Part shown: positions 34,103 through 41,943 of the stretch, piece by piece
How positions within the stretch are numbered: the stretch's first letter is position 1
Layout of the letters: each line of letters begins with the position of its first letter
Assembly (NCBI RefSeq): GCF_003119115.1
Contig: NZ_CP022364.1
Coordinates: 2,742,001-2,806,000, forward strand
Length of the DNA: 64,000 nucleotides
Reading direction: 5' to 3'
From: Azospirillum sp. TSH58
Lineage (GTDB): Bacteria; Pseudomonadota; Alphaproteobacteria; Azospirillales; Azospirillaceae
Made by a program: the position numbers and the translations under genes
Notes under the pieces: generated by a model
Seen by the model: the letters and a program-made list of their open reading frames with translations, nothing else
Told to the model about the DNA's origin: nothing
The model's database searches: none

Positions 34103-36579
34103 AACGTCAGCCGGCCCTGAGCATCACGGGGCGCATCACGGGTCGCATCCAGCTCCGGCATCGCCTCGGCCACCAGATCGGCGGCGGCCTGCTCGAGAAG
34201 CTCGTCGGTGGCGGAGCCGTCCACCCGCTCGCGCCCGATCTCCAGGATGACCGGCACGGCGAGGGGGGAGATGCGGTCGAGGTCCTTGTGGGTGATGCGG
34301 CCCTTCACCCGTATCAGGAAATCCGACAGGCGCCGCACGTCGGTCAGCCCGCCCGCCGCGTCGGCGCGGGTGGCGCGCAGCAGCACATGGCCGGGGTCGT
34401 GCTTGCGCAACACGTCGTAAATCAGGTCCGAGGAGAAGGTGACCTGCCGCCCGGACTTCTCCTGTCCGGGATGGCGGCGGTCGATGACCCCGGTGATCAG
34501 CGCCACGTTGCGGAAGGTGCGCCGCAGCATCGAGGACTCGTCCATCCAGGCTTCCAGATCGTCGCCCAGCATGTCCTGGTCGAACAGGTCGTCCATATCC
34601 TTGGGCGTGCGCAGCGACCACACCGCCAGCACGTAATCGGTGGCGACGAAGCCCAGCGGGCCGCAGCCCATCCGTTCCATCCGGCGGGTCAGCAGCATCC
34701 CCAGCGTCTGGTGCGCGTTGCGCCCCTCGAAGGCGTAGACGACGAGGAAGCGCTTGCCCGCCTTGGGGAAACTCTCCACCAGCAGCCCGTCGCGCGCCGG
34801 CAGGACGGAGCGCCAGCGCTGCAGCCGCAGCCATTCCTGCACGTCCTCCGGCAGGCCGGGCCACTGCGCCGGGTCGGCCAGCATGGCGCGCACCCGGTCG
34901 GCCAGCGCCGTGGTCAGCGGCAGCCGCCCGCCGGCATAGGCCGGAACCTTCGGCTCCCCGCTGCCCCCCTTGGCGACCTGCGCCTCCATCTCGCGGATGC
35001 CGAGGAATTTCAGCAACTGGCCGGCGAAGACGAAGGTGTCGCCGGGGGTGAGGCCCTGGATGAAATGCTCCTCCACCTCCCCCAGCACCGGGCCACGGCT
35101 GAGGCGCACGCGCAGCATGGCCTCCTGCGTGATGGTGCCGACGTTCATGCGGTACTGCCGCGCCACCGCCGGTCCGGCCACCGCCATGCGCCCGTCCTCG
35201 CGCAGCTTGAGCCGATGGAAGCGCTCGTAATTGCCGAGCGCGTAGCCGCCGGTCGCCACGAAATCCAGCACGTCGTCGAACTCGTCCCGCGCCAGCCCGG
35301 CATAGGGGGCGGCGCAGACCACCTCGTCATACAGGTCGTCGGGCCGGAAGGGCTCGGCGCAGGCCATGCCGAGCATGTGCTGGGCCAGAACGTCCAGCCC
35401 GCCGGGGCGGGGCCGCTCGCCGTCCAGGCTCATGGCCGCCACGGCGTCGAGCGCGGCCCGGCATTCCAGCACCTCGAACCGGTTGGCGGGGACGAGCAGG
35501 GCTCGGCTCGGCTCGTCCAGCCGGTGGTTCGCGCGGCCGATGCGCTGGACCAGCCGGCTCGCCCCCTTCGGCGCGCCGATCTGCACCACCAGATCGACCG
35601 CCGCCCAGTCGATGCCGAGGTCGAGCGAGGAGGTCGCCACCACCGCCCGCAGCTTGCCCGCCGCCATGGCGGCCTCGACCTTGCGCCGCTGCTCGGCGGC
35701 CAGCGAGCCGTGGTGGAGCGCGATGGGCAGGGTGTCGTCGTTGAGGCGCCAGAGTTCCTGGAAGACCAGCTCCGCCTGCGCGCGGGTGTTGACGAAGACC
35801 AGCGTGGTGCGGTAGGCGCGGATGCGCTGGTACACCTCCTTCAGCGCGTGCATGGCCATGCGGCCGGACCAGGGCAACCGCTCGCGCGTCGTCAGGATCT
35901 CCACTTCGGCGGAGGCGCCGGCCCGGCCGGTGACCAGCCGCACGTCGCCGCCATTTGCGTGCCCGGTCTTCGAGAGCCAGGCGAGCAGCTGCGCCGGCTC
36001 CGCCACGGTGGCCGACAGTCCGACCCGCCGGGCCTGCGGCGCCAGCCGGGACAGCCGCGCCAGCCCCAGGGCCAGCAGGTCGCCGCGCTTGGTCCCGGCG
36101 AGCGCGTGCAACTCGTCGATGATGATGCAGCGCAGGTGCCGGAAGATCGTCGCCGCGTCGGCGTAGGCGATCATCAGCGCCAGACTTTCCGGCGTGGTCA
36201 TCAGGATGTGCGGCGGGTTGGCCCGCTGCCGCCGCCGCTTGGATTCGGGCGTGTCGCCGGTGCGGGTCTCGGTGCGGATGGGCAGCCGCATCTCGGCGAC
36301 GGGCTCCTCCAGATTGCGCTGGATGTCCACCGCGAGCGCCTTCAGCGGCGAGATGTAGAGCGTGTGCAGCCCCTCGCGCGGGCGCTCCGCCAGATCGATC
36401 AGCGAGGGCAGGAAGCCGGCCAGCGTCTTGCCGCCGCCGGTCGGCGCGATCAGCAGGGCGCTGTCACCGGCCGCTGCCGCTTCGACCATGGCGAACTGGT
36501 GCGGGTGCGGCGCCCAGCCCCGCGACCGGAACCAGCCCTGGACGTTGGCGGGGAGAAGCGGGGTGGGGAATTCGGGCAT
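34099..36579 (-). CDS. Ligase-associated DNA damage response DEXH helicase (Lhr-type)
   Basis: An 826-residue superfamily 2 helicase of the Lhr core type. Residues 1-230 hold Q-motif HPHQFAMV, Walker A APTGGGKTLAGF, motif Ia SPLKALAVDIQRNL, DEXH box IIDELHAL and motif III GLSATV; the second RecA domain has LVFVNTRAQAE, VATSSLDLGIDWA and LVQRIGRANHR. The C-terminal half is the winged-helix and Lhr-WH/DUF4011-like module. It unwinds nucleic acid 3' to 5' and is encoded with PdeM. The ATG at 36579 starts the conserved N-terminus; a longer upstream frame lacks similarity. No ligase or exonuclease gene is next to it in this window. Confidence 0.92.
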   Translation of the reverse strand: MPEFPTPLLPANVQGWFRSRGWAPHPHQFAMVEAAAAGDSALLIAPTGGGKTLAGFLPSLIDLAERPREGLHTLYISPLKALAVDIQRNLEEPVAEMRLPIRTETRTGDTPESKRRRQRANPPHILMTTPESLALMIAYADAATIFRHLRCIIIDELHALAGTKRGDLLALGLARLSRLAPQARRVGLSATVAEPAQLLAWLSKTGHANGGDVRLVTGRAGASAEVEILTTRERLPWSGRMAMHALKEVYQRIRAYRTTLVFVNTRAQAELVFQELWRLNDDTLPIALHHGSLAAEQRRKVEAAMAAGKLRAVVATSSLDLGIDWAAVDLVVQIGAPKGASRLVQRIGRANHRLDEPSRALLVPANRFEVLECRAALDAVAAMSLDGERPRPGGLDVLAQHMLGMACAEPFRPDDLYDEVVCAAPYAGLARDEFDDVLDFVATGGYALGNYERFHRLKLREDGRMAVAGPAVARQYRMNVGTITQEAMLRVRLSRGPVLGEVEEHFIQGLTPGDTFVFAGQLLKFLGIREMEAQVAKGGSGEPKVPAYAGGRLPLTTALADRVRAMLADPAQWPGLPEDVQEWLRLQRWRSVLPARDGLLVESFPKAGKRFLVVYAFEGRNAHQTLGMLLTRRMERMGCGPLGFVATDYVLAVWSLRTPKDMDDLFDQDMLGDDLEAWMDESSMLRRTFRNVALITGVIDRRHPGQEKSGRQVTFSSDLIYDVLRKHDPGHVLLRATRADAAGGLTDVRRLSDFLIRVKGRITHKDLDRISPLAVPVILEIGRERVDGSATDELLEQAAADLVAEAMPELDATRDAPRDAQGRLTL

Positions 36580-36698
36580 GAGGGACCGGGAGAATCGCTG
36601 AGACCGGAAAGAATAGTGCCACGAATCGAACGGAGCAAGAACGGGAGCGCTTTTGCGTCCCGTTGACGGCTTTCGGGGCTGTGGTATTTTGTGAAGCA

Positions 36699-36867
36699 AG
36701 GAGGTGATGCGCCTTCGGTCTCCTGGAGGCGGAGCCGGTTTCCCGACCCCGCCCCTTGGTTCCTTAGCGATCGTGGTCCTGGTTGAAGCCCGCTTCGAAC
36801 TCGAACTTCATCCGGAACCAGAAACGTCGGAACCACGTCTGGTACCTTTTCAAGCGCATCACCTCCT
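36699..36867. repeat. Inverted pair of anti-SD-complementary sequences
   Basis: AGGAGGTGATGCGC at 36699-36712 is exactly repeated, inverted, as GCGCATCACCTCCT at 36854-36867. Each arm holds AGGAGGTGAT, the full complement of the 16S rRNA 3' end, followed by an ATG. In RNA the arms could pair with each other over 14 bp or with ribosomes. Confidence 0.6.
36764..36859 (-). CDS. Possible 31-residue Arg/aromatic-rich small protein
   Basis: A short open frame, ATG at 36859, directly after AGGAGGTG. The product is rich in Arg, Phe and Trp (KRYQTWFRRFWFRMKFEFEA) with a charged end, so it could be a membrane-active or membrane-surface peptide. No family recognised. The Shine-Dalgarno match is perfect but the spacing to the ATG is only 2 bases from GGAGG, shorter than usual; a leader-type or regulatory open frame is possible. 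The mirrored plus-strand frame (36707) looks much less protein-like. Confidence 0.4.
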   Translation of the reverse strand: MRLKRYQTWFRRFWFRMKFEFEAGFNQDHDR

Positions 36868-36996
36868 CTCGGATGCCGGACGGGTAGGGCCCGCCAGCAC
36901 GCAACATCCAAAGGAATGCGTGGGCGCGGTCAACCGGGGATAGGGCTCGGCGGGATGGCTGCGGCACTTGGGCGCGTGGTCGGTGGGGGCGGAGTC

Positions 36997-37100
36997 TTGC
37001 CCCCACCCTGACCCTCCCCCGCTCTCGGCGGACCGAAGGTCCGCCTGCCGCGTCAGCGCAAACCTTCGGTTTGCGCGAGAGCTTCACAGGGGAGGGAATT
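36997..37100. repeat. C/G-rich dispersed repeat, copy 3, interrupted
   Basis: TTGCCCCCACCCTGACCC with CTCCCCCGCT on the left and CTTCACAGGGGAGGGAATT on the right form the same module seen at 15314 and 47684, but the central hairpin is split by a 57-60 bp palindromic element. It abuts the methyltransferase stop codon. Confidence 0.7.
37022..37081. repeat. Two-hairpin palindromic element, copy A
   Basis: Outer arms CTCTCG/CGAGAG enclose hairpin GGCGGACC-GAA-GGTCCGCC, linker TGCCGCGTCA and hairpin GCGCAAACC-TTC-GGTTTGCGC. It sits inside a dispersed repeat with GCT on both sides (37021-37023, 37081-37083), as a 3-bp target duplication would give. A related inverted copy lies at 60640-60704 with different stem sequences. 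Confidence 0.7.
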
Positions 37101-37938
37101 AGGCGCCGGTCACGATGCGGACGTGGATGGGCAGGGGGATCGTGCCGCCTTGCGCCTGCGCGTCGAAGCGGCGGGTCACCTCGGCGTCAAGCTCGGCGCG
37201 CTGCCCGGCGGTGAGGGCGTGCAGGCGGTGGCCGAAGCTCATCTCCAGCGTGGCGCGCCAGAAGGGCTGGCCCTGGGGGGCCTTGCGGACCGGGGTGATG
37301 TCGGTCTCGCTCACCGTGGCGAAGCCGGCGGAGCGCAGGGCCTCCGCCAGAAGGCCGGGGGCGGCGAAGCGGAACAGCGGGTCCAGGCTGCGGTCCTCGC
37401 CCAATTGGGCGGCGACGGCGTCGCCCACCGTGTCGAAAAGGGCGTTGCCGGCGCGCGGCCCCCAGACCATGAAGGCCGCCCGTCCGCCGGGGCGCAGCAC
37501 GCGCCGCAGCTCGGCCAGGGCCGCCGCCACGTCGGGGACGAACATGACGCCGAAGCGGCAGGTCACCCGGTCGAAGCTTGCCGCGGCGAAGGGCAGGGCG
37601 GTCATGTCGGCGGCGGCGAAGGCCGGGCGCGTTCCATCGGCGATCCCCGCGGCGCGGCGCCGGGCGCCGGCCATCATGCCGGGCACGAGGTCGCTGCCCA
37701 CCACCAGCCCTTCCGGCCCGACGCGCAGCGCGGCGCTCAGCGCCGGTTCGCCGGCGCCGGAGGCGAGGTCCAGCACCCGGTCGCCCGCCGTCACCCCGGC
37801 GGCGTCCAGCAGGGGTTGGTTCAGCTTGTCGGCCAGATCGGCCATCGGGTCGGCCCAGCGGTCCCAGGCGTCGGCGCTGGCCGTCCAGCGGGCGCGCTCG
37901 CCGTCGCCGTCGATGGGGCGGGAAGACAAATCGGGCAT
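37099..37938 (-). CDS. Class I SAM-dependent methyltransferase
   Basis: A 279-residue methyltransferase of the UbiE/Methyltransf_11 type. Motif I is VLDLASGAGEPALSAA, motif II/III region is AAADMTALPFAAASFDRVTC followed by RFGVMFVPDVAAALAELRRV and LRPGGRAAFMVWG. The C-terminal third has no recognised cofactor. The substrate (quinone, lipid, small molecule) is open. The ATG at 37938 starts MPDLSS; no strong ribosome binding site is visible, and the stop of the upstream 108-residue membrane protein gene is only 2 bp away, so coupling is likely. Confidence 0.85.
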   Translation of the reverse strand: MPDLSSRPIDGDGERARWTASADAWDRWADPMADLADKLNQPLLDAAGVTAGDRVLDLASGAGEPALSAALRVGPEGLVVGSDLVPGMMAGARRRAAGIADGTRPAFAAADMTALPFAAASFDRVTCRFGVMFVPDVAAALAELRRVLRPGGRAAFMVWGPRAGNALFDTVGDAVAAQLGEDRSLDPLFRFAAPGLLAEALRSAGFATVSETDITPVRKAPQGQPFWRATLEMSFGHRLHALTAGQRAELDAEVTRRFDAQAQGGTIPLPIHVRIVTGA

Positions 37939-37940
37939 GG

Positions 37941-38267
37941 TCAGTGAAGGAGCCTTGCGCTGCCGGTGATGCGGGGGGCGGAGTCCGCGTCGCGCAACCG
38001 CTCGTTCAGCGCCGCGACCTCCTCCGCCAGCTTGAGGTTCGCCTCGGTCAGGGACTGGATGCGCCCCTCGGCGGCCTGCTGCTGGGTGTTCAGGGCGGCG
38101 ACATTCTCCGCCAGCCGGCGCATCTGCTGGGCTTGGCGGGTGCCGCCCTCGTTGACGCTGCGGCGGATCGAGCCGACGGCGGCCAGGACGATGACGCTGA
38201 TCGTCGCGCCCGACAGGAGGGCGGCGATGGCCAGAGTCCAGATCCAATCCTCCGATGGCAGTTCCAT
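37941..38267 (-). CDS. Hypothetical single-pass coiled-coil membrane protein
   Basis: A 108-residue protein: short N-terminus, one hydrophobic segment (WTLAIAALLSGATISVIVLAAVG), then about 65 residues of heptad-patterned sequence (QMRRLAENVAALNTQQQAAE onward). It resembles small septum or envelope coiled-coil proteins only in shape; no family is recognised. The start MELPSEDW (38267) is preferred because it leads directly to the membrane segment; an in-frame start 17 codons upstream is possible. It overlaps nothing and precedes the methyltransferase by 2 bp. Confidence 0.65.
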   Translation of the reverse strand: MELPSEDWIWTLAIAALLSGATISVIVLAAVGSIRRSVNEGGTRQAQQMRRLAENVAALNTQQQAAEGRIQSLTEANLKLAEEVAALNERLRDADSAPRITGSARLLH

Positions 38268-38399
38268 GGCCGAAGCCGCCCCCCACGTTGCGTCCAGACC
38301 ATCGGGCGTCCGGACCATCGGGAACGACCGTCCGGTGGACGAAGGGTTTCAGCATCCAATGAAATGTCGAGCGGGTCAAGCCGGGCACCGGAACGGCAA

Positions 38400-38427
38400 A
38401 AGGCCCGGCCGTTGCCGGCCGGGCCTT
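38400..38427 (-). terminator. Terminator of the 111-residue hypothetical gene
   Basis: AAGGCCCGGC and GCCGGGCCTT form a 10-bp stem between the minus-strand genes; on the minus strand the stem ends in CCTTTTGCC. Short T run, so moderate strength. Confidence 0.65.
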
Positions 38428-38459
38428 CTTCGTCGCGAAACGGGTGTTGCGCTCCGCGG

Positions 38460-38795
38460 TCAGGCGACGGTGTCGTCGACCGGGCGGGTGGCCTTGGCGC
38501 GCATGTCCTTCAGGTGGTCGCCGAAGGCGCGCAGGACCGGCATGATCCGCTGCATCTGGTCCGACGTGACGTGGGCGTCGGTCTTCAGGACGATGGTCGG
38601 CGCCTCCGACATCAGGCGCTTGGAGCGCATCGGACCGACCTTGTCGTCCATGAACATGGACAGCCCCATCAGGATGCCGAGCGTCACGTCATCGGGCGCC
38701 TTGGGCAGAGCCAGCACGTCGTGCAGCTCGTTGAGGAGGGTGTAGGCGACGATGGACGTGCGTTCGATGGTGTCAACGTCGGCGGCCATGGACAT
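38460..38795 (-). CDS. Hypothetical 111-residue protein
   Basis: A soluble helical protein without recognised family. It opens ADVDTIERTSIVAYTLLNEL and contains LGILMGLSMFMDDKVGP and DQMQRIMPVLRAFGDHLKDM. No cysteine, signal peptide or membrane helix is present. It has its own AT-richer upstream region (38796-38945) and a terminator, so it is probably monocistronic and expressed. The conserved look of the helices and clean codon use support it as real. Confidence 0.7.
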   Translation of the reverse strand: MSMAADVDTIERTSIVAYTLLNELHDVLALPKAPDDVTLGILMGLSMFMDDKVGPMRSKRLMSEAPTIVLKTDAHVTSDQMQRIMPVLRAFGDHLKDMRAKATRPVDDTVA

Positions 38796-38945
38796 CGGCG
38801 TAATCCTTGAGGCGCTGAAAGTGTGCGATATGGCCGAAGGTTAGCGCTCGGATCGTAACCAAACTGTTAACCATCCCTCACCCGAGTCGCCACGAGTCGC
38901 TTTTTTCGAGTCGCAATCCCCGGTCGCCGAATCAGGAGAGTCGAC

Positions 38946-39911
38946 TCATGAGGCCGCGTGAGCCGACTCGGTGGTCATCGCCCGCTCCACCCGCTCGATG
39001 GCGGCCATCACCGCCTCGGGGCGGGCGTGCTGCGGCATATGCCCGGTTTCCGCCAGCAGATGCAGCGTCGATCCGGCAACCGCGTTGTGCAGGCGCACCG
39101 CGTGGGCGTGGGGATCGACGATGCGGTCCTCCCGTCCCGCGACGACGGACATCGGGCAGCGGATTTCGGGGTAGCGGGGGGCCATCGCCGCCACACCGGG
39201 AATCAGCGCGGCCAGTTGGGCGGCGGCGGCCTCCAGCTGCGTCGGGCGCAGCAGAAGGTCCGGAGGCAGCTGGTTATAGCGGGGCGGCACGGGGTTCGGC
39301 TCGAAGATGCGGCGCATCAGCGCCGGCAGGATCAGCCGGTCCAGCGGCGGCAGGACGGTGTGGCTGAGCAGCGGCCCGGCGGCGGGAATGGCCGGCCCCA
39401 TCAAGGGGAGAAAGTCGAACCGTGGGGTCGGATGGGTGAAGGCCGAGAGGATGACCAGACCGCCGATCTCCTCCGGGAAATCCAGCGCCCAGGCCAGCGC
39501 CACCGCCCCGGCCAGCGAATGGCCGACGACGATGGGGCGCTCCAGCCCCAGCTTGCGGGCGGCGGCGCGCAGCAGCGCGGCCTGGGCGGCGGGACCGGCC
39601 TCGCGCCGCGGCGTCGCCTCGCTGTAGCCATGGCCGGGCCTGTCGAAGCAGACGCAGCGCCGATGCCGGGCCGCCTCGTCCAGAAGGCTCAGCGCCCAGT
39701 CGTCGGCGGTGGTGCCGTTGCCATGCAGGAACACCACGGGGGGCGCCCTGCCGTCCTTCGGTCCCTGATCGAGATAATGCAGGCGGGTGCCGCCGACGCT
39801 CATGAAATGGCCGGTCGGCGGGTGCTCCCGCTCCGCCCGGTTGGTGCGCCGGCGGGTGTCCAGCCACAGGCCGGCCAGCAACCCGGCCGTGAGTGCCAAG
39901 CCGTTGCGCAT
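38946..39911 (-). CDS. Alpha/beta hydrolase
   Basis: A 321-residue alpha/beta-hydrolase. An N-terminal hydrophobic segment (NGLALTAGLLAGLWL) suggests a signal anchor. The oxyanion region is VFLHGNGTTADDW, the nucleophile elbow is VVGHSLAGAVALAW, the acid is in VVAGREDRIVDPH and the histidine in AETGHMPQHA. Substrate unknown; the sequence is closest in style to 2-hydroxymuconate-hydrolase/epoxide-hydrolase-like proteins. ATG at 39911 is chosen for the GGAGGG site 7 bases upstream; an upstream extension is unconvincing. Divergent from the LdtR-like regulator. Confidence 0.88.
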   Translation of the reverse strand: MRNGLALTAGLLAGLWLDTRRRTNRAEREHPPTGHFMSVGGTRLHYLDQGPKDGRAPPVVFLHGNGTTADDWALSLLDEAARHRRCVCFDRPGHGYSEATPRREAGPAAQAALLRAAARKLGLERPIVVGHSLAGAVALAWALDFPEEIGGLVILSAFTHPTPRFDFLPLMGPAIPAAGPLLSHTVLPPLDRLILPALMRRIFEPNPVPPRYNQLPPDLLLRPTQLEAAAAQLAALIPGVAAMAPRYPEIRCPMSVVAGREDRIVDPHAHAVRLHNAVAGSTLHLLAETGHMPQHARPEAVMAAIERVERAMTTESAHAAS

Positions 39912-40181
39912 CAGCGGACCCTCCGGCAGCGCGCTTGCGGCGTGTCGGAATAGCGTGTGGACTGGGGCATGGCCGGGCTCCTCCGGGTTGCAGGGACAGG
40001 GGAGCAACAGGAGGTGGATGGGGCGGTTCCGACGCGCAGGGCCGCCATGTCTCAACATTGTTTCCACAAATTAAACTAAAATCTTATCATTCTTCGGACA
40101 CAAGGACGGGTGAACCGTCCGCCGTTCGGAATTGGAACGACGCCATACCATGAAGGTTTTTTCCAAAGCGGGAGTATCGCG

Positions 40182-40727
40182 ATGAGCGCCGCCGCCAAGC
40201 AGCAGCCGACCCCAGCCGTGCCGGCCAGCACCGTGCCGGACAGCGCCGCCCCGGCGAGCGCGTCCCTGCCCGCCGTCTACACCGACCTTGGCCGCATCAT
40301 CGAGAGCATGACCCGGCGTTTCCTGGACGTGCTGCGGATGGAACTGGCGCGCATCGGGATCGACGATCTCAGCCCCGGCCAGGCCCTGATGCTGATCAAC
40401 ATCGGCGGCGAGGAGCTGTCGGTGCGCGATCTGCTGGAACGCGGCTACTATCTCGGCTCCAACGCCTCCTACAACCTGAAGCATCTGGTGGAGGCCGGCT
40501 ATGTCGACCGCTCCGCCTCGCAGCGCGACCGGCGCACGGCGCGGCTCCGCCTGTCGGAGCGCGGCCTGAAGCTGTGCGAGGCGCTGCGCGGGCTGGAGGC
40601 GGTGCGGGGCGAGGCGCTGATCCGCACCGACGAGGAAGCCGCCGATCTGGAGACGACTTACCGCACGTTGCGCCGTTTGGAGCGGGCGTGGAGCGATCTT
40701 ATCCGCTACGATACGCCGGAGTACTGA
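40182..40727 (+). CDS. MarR-family winged-helix regulator (LdtR-like)
   Basis: A 181-residue MarR protein. A Pro/Ala-rich N-terminal tail of about 30 residues precedes a dimerisation helix (RIIESMTRRFLDVLRMELAR), then the winged helix: GIDDLSPGQALMLINIG, LSVRDLLERGYYLGSNASYN and LVEAGYVDRSASQRDRRTAR. This version of the family is the alphaproteobacterial LdtR group, which in Liberibacter and Sinorhizobium controls L,D-transpeptidase and osmotic tolerance genes. No ldtP is adjacent. ATG at 40182 has GGGAG about 9 bases upstream. Confidence 0.85.
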   Translation: MSAAAKQQPTPAVPASTVPDSAAPASASLPAVYTDLGRIIESMTRRFLDVLRMELARIGIDDLSPGQALMLINIGGEELSVRDLLERGYYLGSNASYNLKHLVEAGYVDRSASQRDRRTARLRLSERGLKLCEALRGLEAVRGEALIRTDEEAADLETTYRTLRRLERAWSDLIRYDTPEY

Positions 40728-40758
40728 TCCCGAGCGTCCGTTCCGGAAGACCCAGCGC

Positions 40759-41928
40759 ATGTCAAAGCGGTCCCTCAGCCAGAAGGATGTCGAACGCCTG
40801 CTGGCCGCACCCGACGCCCAGGCGCGCATCGACACCATGACCCATCTGGTGCGCGACCTGGAGGCGGGGGACCTGGCCGAGGCGGAACGGGCGCTGGCCA
40901 TGGACATCCTGCAACGTTTCGCCGCCGACGCGGTGACCGCCGTGCGCGAGGCGGTGGCGTGGCAGATCCACAACTCCTCCCTGCTGACGGAGGGGCTGGC
41001 GGAGAAGCTGGCCCGCGACGTCGACCGGGTGGCCTTTCCCATCCTGCGCCACGCGGAAAAGCTGAGCGAAGGCTTGCTCCTGGACATCCTGCGCGAACGG
41101 CGCCCGGCGAAGGAGCTTGCCATCGCCGGGCGCCGCTCCGTCTCGCCCGCGGTGTCCGACGCGCTGGTGCGCAACGGCAACGTCATCGTCATCACCGAGC
41201 TTCTGCGCAACCGGGGCGCGGTCATCGCGGAACCGTCCCTGCACAGCGTGCTGGACCGCTGGGGCGGGGTCGCCACGGTGAACGAGGCGGTGGCGGCGCG
41301 GCCCGACCTGTCGGCGGCGGTGGTCGAGAAGCTGATCCTCTTCGTGTCGGAGGAGATCCGCAACCGGCTGATCCGCACCCACCGGCTCAACCCCCGTCTG
41401 ATCGGCGTCCTGGTCGAGCGGGCGCGGGAGGCGGCGACCCTGCTCCTGCTGAAGCCGCTGACCCCGCGCGAGGCCGACGTGGAGCTTCTCGCCCGCCACC
41501 TGCTGATCCGTGGGCGGCTGTCGGCGCCGCTGCTCTTCCGCGCGCTCTGCGCCGGGGAGATCGCGCTGTTCGACGCCGGCATGGCGGTGCGCGCCAACCT
41601 GCCGCCGGAAAACGCCCGTCAGCTCGCCTGGGACGGCGGGCCGCACGCGCTGAAGGGGCTGTTCGCCAAGGCCGGCCTGTCCTTCACCCTGCTGAAGCCT
41701 TTCCGCGTCGCCATCGCGGTGGCGAAGGCGCTGGACTACCGGGGCGGCGACGAGGGGCGCGAGCGTTTCCAGACGGAGGCCATCGCCACCCTGTTCGACG
41801 CCTGCGGCAACAGCCAGGACCGCGAGATTGACGACCTGCTGCTGCAACTGTTCGACCAGACCTCGGCGGAGGTCATCGAGAAGGCGCTGGAGCAGGCGGG
41901 CATGCCCTTCTCCCCCCTGAACAGCTGA
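40759..41928 (+). CDS. DUF2336 domain-containing protein
   Basis: A 389-residue soluble, all-helical protein of the DUF2336 family, common and multi-copy in Rhodospirillales and Caulobacterales; function unknown. HEAT-like repeated helices are visible, such as AEKLARDVDRVAFPILRHAE, VSDALVRNGNVIVITELLRN and LLARHLLIRGRLSAPLLFRA. It starts 31 bp after the LdtR-like regulator on the same strand and is likely co-transcribed. It converges on the MscS channel gene with 15 bp between stops. Confidence 0.88.
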   Translation: MSKRSLSQKDVERLLAAPDAQARIDTMTHLVRDLEAGDLAEAERALAMDILQRFAADAVTAVREAVAWQIHNSSLLTEGLAEKLARDVDRVAFPILRHAEKLSEGLLLDILRERRPAKELAIAGRRSVSPAVSDALVRNGNVIVITELLRNRGAVIAEPSLHSVLDRWGGVATVNEAVAARPDLSAAVVEKLILFVSEEIRNRLIRTHRLNPRLIGVLVERAREAATLLLLKPLTPREADVELLARHLLIRGRLSAPLLFRALCAGEIALFDAGMAVRANLPPENARQLAWDGGPHALKGLFAKAGLSFTLLKPFRVAIAVAKALDYRGGDEGRERFQTEAIATLFDACGNSQDREIDDLLLQLFDQTSAEVIEKALEQAGMPFSPLNS

Positions 41929-41943
41929 CCCACAGGTTCTGAC

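Larger units (their letters stand above)
36580..37098. other. Intergenic region with hairpins and a possible small gene
   Basis: 519 bases between the helicase start and the end of the methyltransferase gene. It contains the helicase promoter region (36580-36690), a 14-bp inverted repeat built on AGGAGGTGATGCGC, a possible 31-residue minus-strand protein, and a dispersed C/G-rich repeat interrupted by a two-hairpin element. No other protein gene is supported. Confidence 0.6.

Noticed and set aside
38881..38947. Three GAGTCGC copies (38884, 38894, 38908) and the GAGTCGACTC palindrome as an operator array
   Set aside because: Irregular spacing (10 and 14 bases) and location past the end of the hydrolase gene; likely chance in GC-rich DNA.
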